A stretch of 64,000 nucleotides of DNA from Agarivorans gilvus (lineage in GTDB: Bacteria > Pseudomonadota > Gammaproteobacteria > Enterobacterales > Celerinatantimonadaceae). The stretch is from positions 2,201,001-2,265,000 of the forward strand of contig NZ_CP013021.1 in the NCBI RefSeq assembly GCF_001420915.1. The letters are read 5' to 3'. Below, piece after piece: positions 17,541 to 25,887 of the stretch. The position numbers and the translations under genes are program-made. The notes beneath the pieces are model-generated. The model was not told the DNA's origin. It worked only from the letters and a program-made list of their open reading frames with translations, and ran no database searches. Position 1 is the stretch's first letter, and every line of letters begins with the position of its first letter.

Positions 17541-18422
17541 TTAATTATTGGCGGCTATTTGCCAAAAGCGTTGCATTAGCGGCTCGTGTAAACGGCGCGA
17601 CAACATACATATTCCCATGTCGAAGGGCTCTAATTCTACCCCCACAGGAATGCTTTGTATGCGCTCACGCACTGGGCTGTTGTCTACCACCACTTGCGGG
17701 GCAATGCCCACCCCACCACCTAAGGCTACCATGCTGACTATGGCCTCGTGTCCCGCCACTTTAGCATAGACATCGGGGCGAATACCCATTTGCTTAAACC
17801 AGTGGTCGATGCGCGCCCGCGCCGGACCATGCTCGGGCAAAATAATCGGTATTTGCTCCCAAGGTATTGGATCTTGTACCAAGAGTTTACGAACATTGCA
17901 GGCAATGGTGGGGCCAATAATCGATAAGGGCACCTTACCAATACTGGCAAAAGCGATATTTAAGGGCAAGTGTTCTGGGCGCGCCGCCAAAGCGATGTCG
18001 ACCTCGCCATTGGCGACCTTATCAACCGCCAGCGCCACATCGCCGGTTTCCAACATAATGTCGGCCTTAGGGCAGGATAGACGGTATTTATCTAAAATAT
18101 CGGGAAGGTGGCTGTAACTCGCCGTCACCGAACAATAAATGGTGAGCTCGCCGGCGAGTTCGGTGGAATGCAAAGACAAATCCATTTGCAGCTGCCGCCA
18201 TTGCTCTAACCATTGCTCGGCAAAACTACGAAAGCGCAGCCCTGCATGAGTGAGTTGTACACTGCGTTTGTCGCGAATAAACAAACTACTGCCCAGCTCG
18301 TCTTCCAAACGTTGAATCACTCGGCTCAAGGTAGAGGCACTAACATGCATGGCGCGACTGGTTTTAGCAAAATGCAGGCTTTGGCTTAGGTGTAAAAACA
18401 ATTCGACACTTCTTACATCCAC
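17541..18422 (-). CDS. ilvY: LysR-type regulator IlvY
   Basis: A protein of about 293 aa. An N-terminal winged helix (VELFLHLSQSLHFAKTSRAMHVSASTLSRVIQRLEDELGSSLFIRDKRSVQLT) is followed by a LysR substrate domain. Segments GELTIYCSVTASYSHLPDIL and GHEAIVSMVALGGGVGIAPQVVVDNSP match E. coli IlvY. The frame is open to 18443, but the GTG at 18422 with AAGAAGGA upstream fits the family N-terminus. IlvY activates ilvC when acetolactate or acetohydroxybutyrate binds. The divergent position next to ilvC is the classical arrangement. Confidence 0.95.
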   Translation of the reverse strand: MDVRSVELFLHLSQSLHFAKTSRAMHVSASTLSRVIQRLEDELGSSLFIRDKRSVQLTHAGLRFRSFAEQWLEQWRQLQMDLSLHSTELAGELTIYCSVTASYSHLPDILDKYRLSCPKADIMLETGDVALAVDKVANGEVDIALAARPEHLPLNIAFASIGKVPLSIIGPTIACNVRKLLVQDPIPWEQIPIILPEHGPARARIDHWFKQMGIRPDVYAKVAGHEAIVSMVALGGGVGIAPQVVVDNSPVRERIQSIPVGVELEPFDMGICMLSRRLHEPLMQRFWQIAANN

Positions 18423-18633
18423 GGGTTTTCCTTCTTTTGCCAAACAGCTTGTATTTCACTTTGTGCAATACAATATCCCAAAATCATCATTTTACGCAAT
18501 TCAATTTTAGGTTTATATTGAGCCCATCACGAGACAGCAATAAGAAACGCATCCAAAGAGGTGCCTTGGGATCTCGTAAACACAACGAACCAAACAATCA
18601 TCATTAATTAACGCTATTTTTACGGAGTCGAAC
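18423..18633. promoter_or_regulatory. Divergent ilvY-ilvC control region
   Basis: A 211-bp gap holding both promoters. LysR-type half-sites are suggested by an imperfect dyad, TTGTGCAATACAA (about 18470), and a nearby GCAATT element (about 18497). By analogy with E. coli, IlvY should bind here. The exact operator cannot be fixed by eye. Confidence 0.5.
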
Positions 18634-20115
18634 ATGGCTAATTATTTCAACACCCTAAGCCTACGCGAAAAGCTAGAGCAATTAGGTAAATGTCGTTTTA
18701 TGGATCGCAGCGAATTTGCTGATGGTTGTAACTTTATTAAAGATTGGAACATCGTTGTGGTGGGCTGTGGTGCTCAAGGTCTAAACCAAGGCCTAAACAT
18801 GCGCGATTCAGGCCTAAACATTTCTTACGCTTTACGCGAAGCCGCCATCAAAGAAAAACGCGCGTCTTTCGTTCAAGCTACCGACAACGGTTTTAAAGTT
18901 GGCACTTACGAAGAATTGATTCCTCAAGCCGACATGGTACTAAACCTAACTCCAGACAAACAACACAGCAACGTTGTTGAAACTGTAATGCCACTAATGA
19001 AAGAAGGCGCAACTTTAGCCTACTCTCACGGCTTCAACATTGTTGAAGAAGGCATGCAAGTACGTAAAGACATCACCGTAGTGATGGTGGCGCCTAAGTG
19101 TCCAGGTACTGAAGTACGCGAAGAATACAAACGCGGTTTTGGTGTACCAACCCTAATCGCTGTTCACCCAGAGAACGACCCTCAAGGTAACGGCCTAGCG
19201 ATTGCTAAAGCCTACGCTTCTGCCACCGGTGGTGACCGTGCTGGCGTACTAGAGTCTTCTTTTGTTGCCGAAGTTAAATCTGACCTAATGGGTGAGCAAA
19301 CCATTCTTTGTGGTGTGCTACAAACTGGTGCGATTTTGGCCTACGACAAGATGGTTGCTGAAGGTTTAGACGCTGGCTACGCTGCTAAACTCATTCAATT
19401 TGGTTGGGAAACTGTAACCGAAGCGCTTAAGCACGGTGGTATTACCAACATGGTAGACCGTCTATCTAACCCAGCTAAGATCAAGTGTTTCGACCTAGCC
19501 GACGAGCTTAAAGACCTAATGCGTCCACTGTTTGAAAAACACATGGACGACATCATCGAAGGCGAATTCTCTTCAACCATGATGAAAGACTGGGCTAACG
19601 ACGACGTTAACCTACTGAAATGGCGTGAAGAAACCGGCCAAAGCGGCTTTGAAAATGCCCCAGTATCAGACGTAGAAATTACCGAGCAAGAATTCTTCGA
19701 CAAAGGCATTTTATTGGTTGCCCTAGTGAAAGCTGGCGTTGAGCTAGCCTTCGAAACCATGGTTGCTGCTGGCATCATCGAAGAAAGTGCTTACTACGAG
19801 TCTCTACACGAAACTCCGCTAATTGCTAACACCATTGCTCGTAAGCGTTTATATGAAATGAACGTAGTAATCTCTGATACTGCAGAATATGGTTGTTACC
19901 TATTCTCTCACGCTGCCGTGCCACTATTGCGCGACACCGTGAACAACATCAGCCTAGAGTACATTGGTAAAGGTTTTGAAGAGCAAAGCAACGGCGTTGA
20001 TAACGCTCGCCTTATCGAAGTAAACGAAGCACTACGCAGCCACCCTGTAGAAATCGTAGGTAAGAAACTACGTGGCTACATGAAAGACATGAAGAAAATC
20101 GCCGTAGGTGGTTAA
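18634..20115 (+). CDS. ilvC: Ketol-acid reductoisomerase, class II (long form)
   Basis: A 493-aa enzyme converting acetolactate or acetohydroxybutyrate to the dihydroxy acids of valine and isoleucine synthesis, using NADPH and magnesium. The Rossmann motif is VVVGCGAQGLNQGLNMRDSG, the NADPH pocket contains SYALREAAIKEKRASF, and the knotted C-terminal domain is duplicated as in the enterobacterial long form (SDLMGEQTILCGVLQTG; GVELAFETMVAAGIIEESAYYE). Codon use looks highly biased, as expected for an abundant enzyme. GGAG precedes the ATG, and a strong terminator follows. It is regulated by the divergent ilvY. Confidence 0.98.
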   Translation: MANYFNTLSLREKLEQLGKCRFMDRSEFADGCNFIKDWNIVVVGCGAQGLNQGLNMRDSGLNISYALREAAIKEKRASFVQATDNGFKVGTYEELIPQADMVLNLTPDKQHSNVVETVMPLMKEGATLAYSHGFNIVEEGMQVRKDITVVMVAPKCPGTEVREEYKRGFGVPTLIAVHPENDPQGNGLAIAKAYASATGGDRAGVLESSFVAEVKSDLMGEQTILCGVLQTGAILAYDKMVAEGLDAGYAAKLIQFGWETVTEALKHGGITNMVDRLSNPAKIKCFDLADELKDLMRPLFEKHMDDIIEGEFSSTMMKDWANDDVNLLKWREETGQSGFENAPVSDVEITEQEFFDKGILLVALVKAGVELAFETMVAAGIIEESAYYESLHETPLIANTIARKRLYEMNVVISDTAEYGCYLFSHAAVPLLRDTVNNISLEYIGKGFEEQSNGVDNARLIEVNEALRSHPVEIVGKKLRGYMKDMKKIAVGG

Positions 20116-20161
20116 GCTTCTCGCTGTTAGCTAATGACGATTAGCTAAGGCAGAAAATACC

Positions 20162-20189
20162 AAGCCCCGAGCCAAGCTCGGGGCTTTTT
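20162..20189 (+). terminator. Rho-independent terminator of ilvC
   Basis: An 11-bp stem, AAGCCCCGAGC / GCTCGGGGCTT, with a 3-nt loop, followed by TTTTTG. It is 46 bp after the ilvC stop codon. Confidence 0.95.
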
Positions 20190-20217
20190 GTTTTTAATGC
20201 TCCGCATTGGATCAAAA

Positions 20218-20403
20218 GCTATTTCTTTCGCCTTCGGCGACGTCATTTTTCTTTTACGAGAAAAAAAACGAAGCAAAAAGAAAGCTCGCTCTGCATCTTC
20301 TTAGATCCTGCGTTGCGCATTCACAAGGGCGTTGAAGTAAACACTACGCTCAAACAGACTTCAACTTATATCCCTTGTTCATTTACGCTACTCGGCGAAG
20401 ATG
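20218..20403 (-). repeat. Dispersed intergenic repeat, copy A (inverted)
   Basis: Read on the minus strand it begins CATCTTCGCCGAGTAGCG, then TGTTTGAGCGTAG, GCGCAACGCAGGATCTAAG, GAGCTTTCTTTTTGCTTC, and ends with ATGACGTCGCCGAAGGCGAA. The same ordered blocks occur at 22033-22205 and 35125-35340, and a terminal part occurs at 36561. It separates the ilvC terminator from the KAP NTPase gene. Confidence 0.75.
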
Positions 20404-20486
20404 ATGTGATTATAAATACAAAGTAAGATCATAAGCTTGGTGACTTATGATAACTTTACTCAATAAGAAAAGGTGGAGAGCATTAA

Positions 20487-22004
20487 GTGGTGGATAGAAA
20501 CTATAACTTTAATTGGAATACCCTTCTAACAACAGAAAACAATGAAAAGTTTTCTGCCGACAAACTTAACCGCGCTACTTACGCTAAATTTCTAACCAAG
20601 TTTCTCCTTGCCCATTCTTCCACAGGCTACGTGCTCAATCTCAACTCTAGTTGGGGTACAGGCAAAACCTACTTTCTAAAACGATGGCAAGCATCTATCA
20701 AAGAAAAGCACCCCACGGTTTATATCGATGCTTGGAAACAAGACTTCTCTGATGATCCAATGATGACGGTAGTCGCTTCTATTACCGCTCAACTTCGCGA
20801 CCAATCACAAGATAAAGATGAACAAGCAATAAGAAAAATAGGAAGTAAGGTGTGGGGCTTTTGCAAACATGCCGCGCCCGAGATAACCAAAGCCTTAATC
20901 AAAAAAGCCAGTGGTGTAAACCTAGACGAAGTAATAGAAAAAGGCACTAGTGACAACTTCACCAACAGCCCAGAATTTACCGATGCAGCGGGTAAAGTCG
21001 TCGCAGCTATGTTTAAAGACCACGAACAAAAACTCAAAAGCATCGACGATTTTAAAACCAGTATCACCGCCTTTATCGATGCAGTAAAAGGCTGCTCAGA
21101 AAAGCAAAACCCTACTTTTATTTTTGTGGATGAACTCGATCGCTGCCGCCCATCCTACGCGGTCGAGATGTTAGAGGTGATCAAACACTTCTTCGATATG
21201 CCAAACGTAATATTTGTAGTAGCCACCGACACTGAGCAACTACAGCATGCAGTTAAAGCCGTTTATGGTAACGACTTTGATGCCAACGTTTACCTAGGAC
21301 GCTTTTTCAAACGTCGCTGCACGCTAAAAGAACAACCACGCTTAGAATTCATCTCCAACCACCTTGATTATTTAACCAACGCGCAAACAGATGAGTTTTT
21401 TCCAAAAATCTGGCCGCAATTAGATGGCGACAAAGACTACTTTTTCGAGTTGTTAGCTTCCATATCAGATATCTATACTTTGTCTCTACGAGAAACTGAA
21501 CAACTAGTAGATAAAGTTCTCGCTATTCTAGTCAACCTTCGTGATGAGAAAGTCGACTTACTGCAGCTATGTTCATTAATAATTATTCATGATAAGTATA
21601 AAGAGTATTATCAAACTTTAGTGGAAAACCAAAACGCAACCAGCTTGATTAGAGCTGATTCGATTCAAGCTATGCTTCCTAATGTAAGATTGAAGAATAA
21701 AGTTAATATAAAAGTCACGCCCACCATTAACTTCCCTGATATGCAAATAGTAATAGATCGTATTTCAAGAGACTTGGATTTTAAAGATGATAAATACGAA
21801 GTCGACTATCGAGGCTTATGGGCAACTCAGCTAAACTTGTTAATAAAAACGGAGGCACCGGAATTTTTAGATAACATATCGAAATCTTACAAACACGGGC
21901 ATAGTATTAATACATTCGATATGATAGGCCTTGAGCTGTTAAAAATGAACATACCAAGAACCAAATATCAAGACTGGGTAGAACTAACCACTAGCTTTGA
22001 ATAA
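20487..22004 (+). CDS. KAP-family P-loop NTPase
   Basis: A 505-aa protein starting at GTG with an AGGTGGAG site. Walker A is NSSWGTGKT (residues 53-61). Walker B is FIFVDELDRC (about 211-220), followed by RPSYAVEMLEVIKHFFDMPNVIFVVATD, the KAP signature region. No membrane segment is evident, unlike the classical KAP members that carry inserted helices. The best-studied bacterial member, PifA of plasmid F, blocks phage T7, and several KAP ATPases belong to defence loci, so a defence role is plausible but inferred. It stands alone, without a partner gene, between two inverted copies of a dispersed repeat. Base composition is more AT-rich toward the 3' end. Confidence 0.88.
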   Translation: MVDRNYNFNWNTLLTTENNEKFSADKLNRATYAKFLTKFLLAHSSTGYVLNLNSSWGTGKTYFLKRWQASIKEKHPTVYIDAWKQDFSDDPMMTVVASITAQLRDQSQDKDEQAIRKIGSKVWGFCKHAAPEITKALIKKASGVNLDEVIEKGTSDNFTNSPEFTDAAGKVVAAMFKDHEQKLKSIDDFKTSITAFIDAVKGCSEKQNPTFIFVDELDRCRPSYAVEMLEVIKHFFDMPNVIFVVATDTEQLQHAVKAVYGNDFDANVYLGRFFKRRCTLKEQPRLEFISNHLDYLTNAQTDEFFPKIWPQLDGDKDYFFELLASISDIYTLSLRETEQLVDKVLAILVNLRDEKVDLLQLCSLIIIHDKYKEYYQTLVENQNATSLIRADSIQAMLPNVRLKNKVNIKVTPTINFPDMQIVIDRISRDLDFKDDKYEVDYRGLWATQLNLLIKTEAPEFLDNISKSYKHGHSINTFDMIGLELLKMNIPRTKYQDWVELTTSFE

Positions 22005-22032
22005 CACTGAAGATAGCCACACCGAGTCCCTT

Positions 22033-22205
22033 CATCTTCGCCGAGTAGCGCAGCCAAACAGCGATAAAGCCGAGCACTGTTTGAGCGAAGCGAGTTGCGC
22101 AGGCGCGCTGTTTGATGAGCAACGCAGGAATTAAGAAGATGCGGGGTGGCCTTTCTTTTGTATACTTTTCTTAGGCCAGCAAAGAAAAGTATATCGCCGT
22201 CAGGG
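22033..22205 (+). repeat. Dispersed intergenic repeat, copy B
   Basis: It begins CATCTTCGCCGAGTAGCG (18 bp identical to copy A) and continues GCCGAGCACTGTTTGAGCG, GAGTTGCGCAGGCGCGC, GCAACGCAGGAATTAAGAAG and a CTTTCTTTTG block. It is oriented opposite to copy A, so the two bracket the KAP NTPase gene. The 22206-22345 stretch before the next terminator shows nothing. Confidence 0.75.
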
Positions 22206-22345
22206 CAAAATCAGCACTATCAGCTGACGCTATCAATCGACTAGTTCGAAACACATACAGCAAAGAAGCTTTTGCTCTTATAGGCTCATAAATAATTAAA
22301 ACTAACTCGCCCTAGCCAAAACCCTATTTAAGACGGGTTGCACCA

Positions 22346-22373
22346 TCAAAAAAGGCCTCAATCTTGAGGCCTT
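22346..22373 (-). terminator. Rho-independent terminator of the choice-of-anchor A gene
   Basis: A 10-bp stem, AAGGCCTCAA / TTGAGGCCTT, followed on the minus strand by TTTTTTGATG. It lies 21 bp beyond the stop codon. Confidence 0.85.
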
Positions 22374-22393
22374 CTATAAAACAAAGTGACCGA

Positions 22394-23368
22394 CTAACGA
22401 TGACGCCACCGCGATAAAGCCACCAACAACAAGCCCATTAGCAATAACATTAAGCTGGAGCTTTCGCTGACTGGTGCAGGGGGTAAAGCCGGTAATAATT
22501 GCGGTTGCTGCCAATCAAAGCCATGGCTATGGAACTCGCGCGCGCCGCTATAACTCTGCGCCGCTACACTGCCATCAAATACCGCGCCGCCAGTGATGTC
22601 GGCGTCCAAGGCAAGTACCGAACCCACCACAGCCAAGTTATTAAAGTCTATAGATTCGGCCTCAACGAAATTCCAAAGAATATTGCTGGCCCCTAGGTTG
22701 TTGGCGTCGCTTTGTTTGGTAAAACCATTGCCGGTTAAGTTTACGCCACCAGCAATATCAACGTCATAGCCCGTCACATTAATCACTACGGTTTCAGCCA
22801 TGCCTGCATCTAAAGACAAATTGTTGTTCTGGGCGAAGATGTCGGCGAAATCGACATTAAATACCGCAAGGTCTTGGCTACCGCTATAAGACAAGTGGCT
22901 ACCGTTTAATACTGCGTTACTTGGCAGGCTGGCGAAATAGGCAGAGTCCGCACGCAGCTCCGCCTCCACCGCCGCAAAGGTCGCAGCCAAATCGAATGGG
23001 TTAACCGCATTAATGCTTTGAACGGAGCTACCGCCACCATTAAGGTTAACATTACCCGCAACATTGTAAGCACCGCCATAACTTAAGCTACCGGCGTTGA
23101 GGTTAATGTTAGAAGCATTGACATCCCCTACTATGGTCACACTGTCTACACCCACGCTAGTGGTTTCACGAATAGCAAAAGTTGGCGAATGCCCAGCTGC
23201 GTTTAAACTACCACCTAACAGCGTACGGCCTTCTACTTCACCACCTTGGTAGTGGTAATCACCGGTCAAAATGAGGTTGTAGTCATTAAGCACGCCGGCC
23301 TGAGCGCTAAGTGAAAATGCCCATGCAGCAGCCAGACTAAGCAAACGACGAGAAATCCCCAAATACAT
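22394..23368 (-). CDS. Choice-of-anchor A family secreted protein with C-terminal sorting signal
   Basis: A 324-aa exported protein. It has an N-terminal signal peptide (cleavage near SAQAGVL). A long beta-helix-like domain, rich in Gly, Asn and Ser, follows the choice-of-anchor A pattern: LNDYNLILTGDYHYQGGEVEGRTLLGGSLN, VGGDV-like strands, NILWNFVEAESIDFNN, GSVLALDADITGGAVFDGSVAAQS. The C-terminus is a PEP-CTERM-like tail: a short Pro-rich stretch, a hydrophobic helix and RWRHR. The usual Pro-Glu-Pro is degenerate (PVSESSS), so recognition by an exosortase is uncertain. It is probably a surface or matrix protein. It has no operon partners. Confidence 0.8.
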   Translation of the reverse strand: MYLGISRRLLSLAAAWAFSLSAQAGVLNDYNLILTGDYHYQGGEVEGRTLLGGSLNAAGHSPTFAIRETTSVGVDSVTIVGDVNASNINLNAGSLSYGGAYNVAGNVNLNGGGSSVQSINAVNPFDLAATFAAVEAELRADSAYFASLPSNAVLNGSHLSYSGSQDLAVFNVDFADIFAQNNNLSLDAGMAETVVINVTGYDVDIAGGVNLTGNGFTKQSDANNLGASNILWNFVEAESIDFNNLAVVGSVLALDADITGGAVFDGSVAAQSYSGAREFHSHGFDWQQPQLLPALPPAPVSESSSLMLLLMGLLLVALSRWRHR

Positions 23369-23596
23369 AAAAACTTTTCCTATCAGTACAGCACTTGCTC
23401 AAAAATAACACAAATGAAATTATATTAATATTTTTCAAACAATTACAAACAAGCATAATAAATTGACCAAGCCGTTAAGCAGGAACCGAACCAACTTTCA
23501 AAAGATCATACAAATCATGCAATTGGAGCAACGACTCTAATAAATGAACATACAATATGGCATACACTGTAAAAAACGTTGACAGTCAGGTGCAGC

Positions 23597-24694
23597 TTAA
23601 TCCTCCAGGTAAAATGTCCTTCTCGCCACTTCCTGCCCGTTTACATGCAGGGCAACAGAATGCTCTCCAGCATAATAGTTACGAGTAGAAATTGGCTTAA
23701 AAGAATGGCTTTTTTCCATAGCAAAACACTCATCTTTGGTTAAGGCTATATTTTTTAACTTAAATACCTTGGCAGCCTTCTGGCCATTGGCCTTCATGAA
23801 ATGTACGGCGTAATCTACCACCCAGTTTTGCTGTGGCTGGGTAGCTCGCAGGGCAAAACCAAAAGTGAGCGCCTGCCCCTGCTTCACTTGCTGGTTCAAT
23901 AAGGCAAACTCTTCCACTACTAGCGCGGGCTTCGCAGTGTAACCCAATAAGGTAAAGCTTCTCGGGTGGCCTTGTTTTATTAAACTTCGGGTTGCATGTT
24001 TAATCAGCCATTGGCGCGGCTTGCTCGCATTAGCCAGCCAAGACTGACATAAATCTAGCACCCACTCTGGGTGGTCTTTGCTAATGTCATTCAAATTATT
24101 GGCCACCGAACGACGCACGTATAAGCTAGCATCATCTTTTAGTGCATCTACTATCGGTAATATTGGGCTAGGATCGGCAATTAAGTCCTTTAGTTGTTTG
24201 CCCCAAGGCAAACGTGGGCGACAGCCTTCACTGGCTAAACGCCGCAAATGCTCGTCTTCAGCCTGGCTCCAAACCAATAACTGCCGCCAGCTTTGTTCTG
24301 GGTAACGCTCGATAAAAGGACGAATAGCAAACTCGGCGCTAAAGCGAGGCGTTAAAGCCGCCAGCACCGTATAGGCTAATTGCGGTTGCTCAAGACCGGC
24401 AACGGCAACATAGTCAATTAAGGGCCACACCGCAAAGCCGCTCATTCGCTCAGCTTCTGGCAAGGCATCCCAATAGTCTGGCAAGGCGGTTAATAACTTG
24501 GCGCTATGGGCAAAGTCCTGCGGCAGGTGCTGCACTAAGGCATTAATAATATGCTGCACTCGTTGTTTAAGCTCTAAGCTGGCCAGCCCATCGCTGGCTA
24601 AAGCCACAAAATGCTCACGCTTAAAATCTGGGTAAACGGCCAGCAAACTATCTGCCATCGCTTGGACTACCGCTGTGGAAAGGCTGTTTTTCAT
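23597..24694 (-). CDS. DNA alkylation repair protein, AlkD-like HEAT-repeat
   Basis: A 365-aa protein. The first 260 residues are built of ALK-type HEAT repeats (LEQPQLAYTVLAALTPRFSAEFAIRPFIERYP, VRRSVANNLNDISKDHPEWVLDLCQSW, WLIKHATRSLIKQGHP). This matches the AlkC/AlkD superfamily of glycosylases that excise bulky or charged alkylated bases without flipping them. The last 100 residues form an added beta-rich domain (LVVEEFALLNQQVKQGQALTFGFALRATQPQQNWVVDYAVHFMK) seen in AlkC-type members. Substrate specificity cannot be read. A closely spaced HNH gene follows upstream on the same strand. Confidence 0.85.
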   Translation of the reverse strand: MKNSLSTAVVQAMADSLLAVYPDFKREHFVALASDGLASLELKQRVQHIINALVQHLPQDFAHSAKLLTALPDYWDALPEAERMSGFAVWPLIDYVAVAGLEQPQLAYTVLAALTPRFSAEFAIRPFIERYPEQSWRQLLVWSQAEDEHLRRLASEGCRPRLPWGKQLKDLIADPSPILPIVDALKDDASLYVRRSVANNLNDISKDHPEWVLDLCQSWLANASKPRQWLIKHATRSLIKQGHPRSFTLLGYTAKPALVVEEFALLNQQVKQGQALTFGFALRATQPQQNWVVDYAVHFMKANGQKAAKVFKLKNIALTKDECFAMEKSHSFKPISTRNYYAGEHSVALHVNGQEVARRTFYLED

Positions 24695-24721
24695 TACCTG
24701 CTGCTCACTGTGCTTAACTAC

Positions 24722-25168
24722 TTACTCACGCCATTTTCGCTGCGAGAGGTTGGATTTTCCCAAGTTACATGCTGCGCATAATATTTGTAAATTATCGATA
24801 TCTAAGGCCAATTCAGGATGACTTGAGCGCGGTTTGATGTGATCCACATGAAGTACGGTATTAGGGTCATGCGCTGGCGAAGCCCCGCAACAAGCACAGC
24901 GATTATTATCCCGCTCAAATACTTGTCTACGTAAGTTCAACCAAGCTTGGCTACTGTAAAAATTAACCTGTTGACTTGCTACTTCATCCAGCTCACTGGC
25001 ATCACTAAAGCTAAGTGGAGCTTCATCCGGGCTATATAAAATGGCACGGCATCCCTCGCTAGACTGATGTTGTTGCAACCAGCGCAGTATCGCGCGCTTG
25101 GCTCCGGCCTCGGTTTGATAGGGCTTTCTGCGGGTGCGGCCAGCAACCGCATAACTCACTTGATACAT
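24722..25168 (-). CDS. HNH endonuclease domain protein
   Basis: A protein of about 148 aa from the ATG at 25168, which has GGGAG before it; the frame extends six codons further. The C-terminal HNH domain is clear: CACCGASPAHD with two metal-binding Cys, HVDHIKPRSSHPELALDIDNLQILC with the HNH His/Asn, and AACNLGKSN. The N-terminal 80 residues (YQVSYAVAGRTRRKPYQTEAGAKRAILRWLQQH) look like a small modified-base or DNA-contact domain but are not assigned. It ends 27 bp before the AlkD-like gene, so the two may form a DNA-repair pair. Free HNH proteins can also be mobile nucleases. Confidence 0.85.
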   Translation of the reverse strand: MYQVSYAVAGRTRRKPYQTEAGAKRAILRWLQQHQSSEGCRAILYSPDEAPLSFSDASELDEVASQQVNFYSSQAWLNLRRQVFERDNNRCACCGASPAHDPNTVLHVDHIKPRSSHPELALDIDNLQILCAACNLGKSNLSQRKWRE

Positions 25169-25318
25169 ATTTCTCCCACACGGCAAGCTGATGCTAAGTC
25201 AACAGCATAAGGGAATTAATTCAGCGGCGAAAGATGAGCTAAGTTTGTTTTACTACAAAGATATTTACTCAAAGGGGTCGGCATAATCATCGCTTACTTT
25301 CTAGGGATGGAGATAATC

Positions 25319-25861
25319 ATGTTATTGCGTTTACTTGTTGCTGGCCTATTGCTGCTTAACATTGGAGCAGCCACAGCCTTCGAAAATACCGACACCACCA
25401 CGTTTAAAGCCAATAGCCGCGAAGTCGCCCACTTCCAAGATCAATACGGAGAAATGAACAAAAATGTGCCTTGCCCCTGTATCTTTGACCAAGGGCGCTA
25501 CTTTTACCAACAAGAAATCAATGCCTTCGGCTATGTTTGGAGCTGTCGTGAATATAACGCTGAAGGCTTGTGTCTAGACATTATTCGCCGCCTACCAGAG
25601 CCTTATAAAATATTAGCCTTCGTGGCCAACTGGCAGGAGGATAGCGAAATTTTTAGCGATTTAATTCAGGTGTATAACGCCGAACACCAACAACAAATTG
25701 AGCTGGTGAATGTCGACGAGCAGCCAGCGCTAATAGAACAGTATCACCTAACAGAAATGCCGGTATTACTGTTATTAAAAAACCAAACAGAGACCGGCCG
25801 CCTCACCGGGCTGCATTCACGCAGTCAGTTCAGCCAGTGGTTAGAACAAAAGCAAAAATAA
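25319..25861 (+). CDS. Secreted thioredoxin-fold protein, no CxxC active site
   Basis: A protein of about 180 aa beginning MLLRLLVAGLLLLNIGAATAFE at 25319, chosen over the upstream ATG at 25307 because of the GGAG spacing. A signal peptide leads to a Cys-rich segment (NVPCPCIFDQGRYFY, VWSCREYNAEGLCLD). A C-terminal thioredoxin-like half follows (ILAFVANWQEDSEIFSDLIQVYNAE, VDEQPALIEQYHLTEMPVLLLL), with the cis-Pro but without a redox CxxC in the usual place. This resembles TraF-like or DsbG-like chaperone relatives. The function is unknown. It is monocistronic. Confidence 0.7.
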   Translation: MLLRLLVAGLLLLNIGAATAFENTDTTTFKANSREVAHFQDQYGEMNKNVPCPCIFDQGRYFYQQEINAFGYVWSCREYNAEGLCLDIIRRLPEPYKILAFVANWQEDSEIFSDLIQVYNAEHQQQIELVNVDEQPALIEQYHLTEMPVLLLLKNQTETGRLTGLHSRSQFSQWLEQKQK

Positions 25862-25887
25862 GCGCTACAAGGCTGGCTAGCGCCAGC

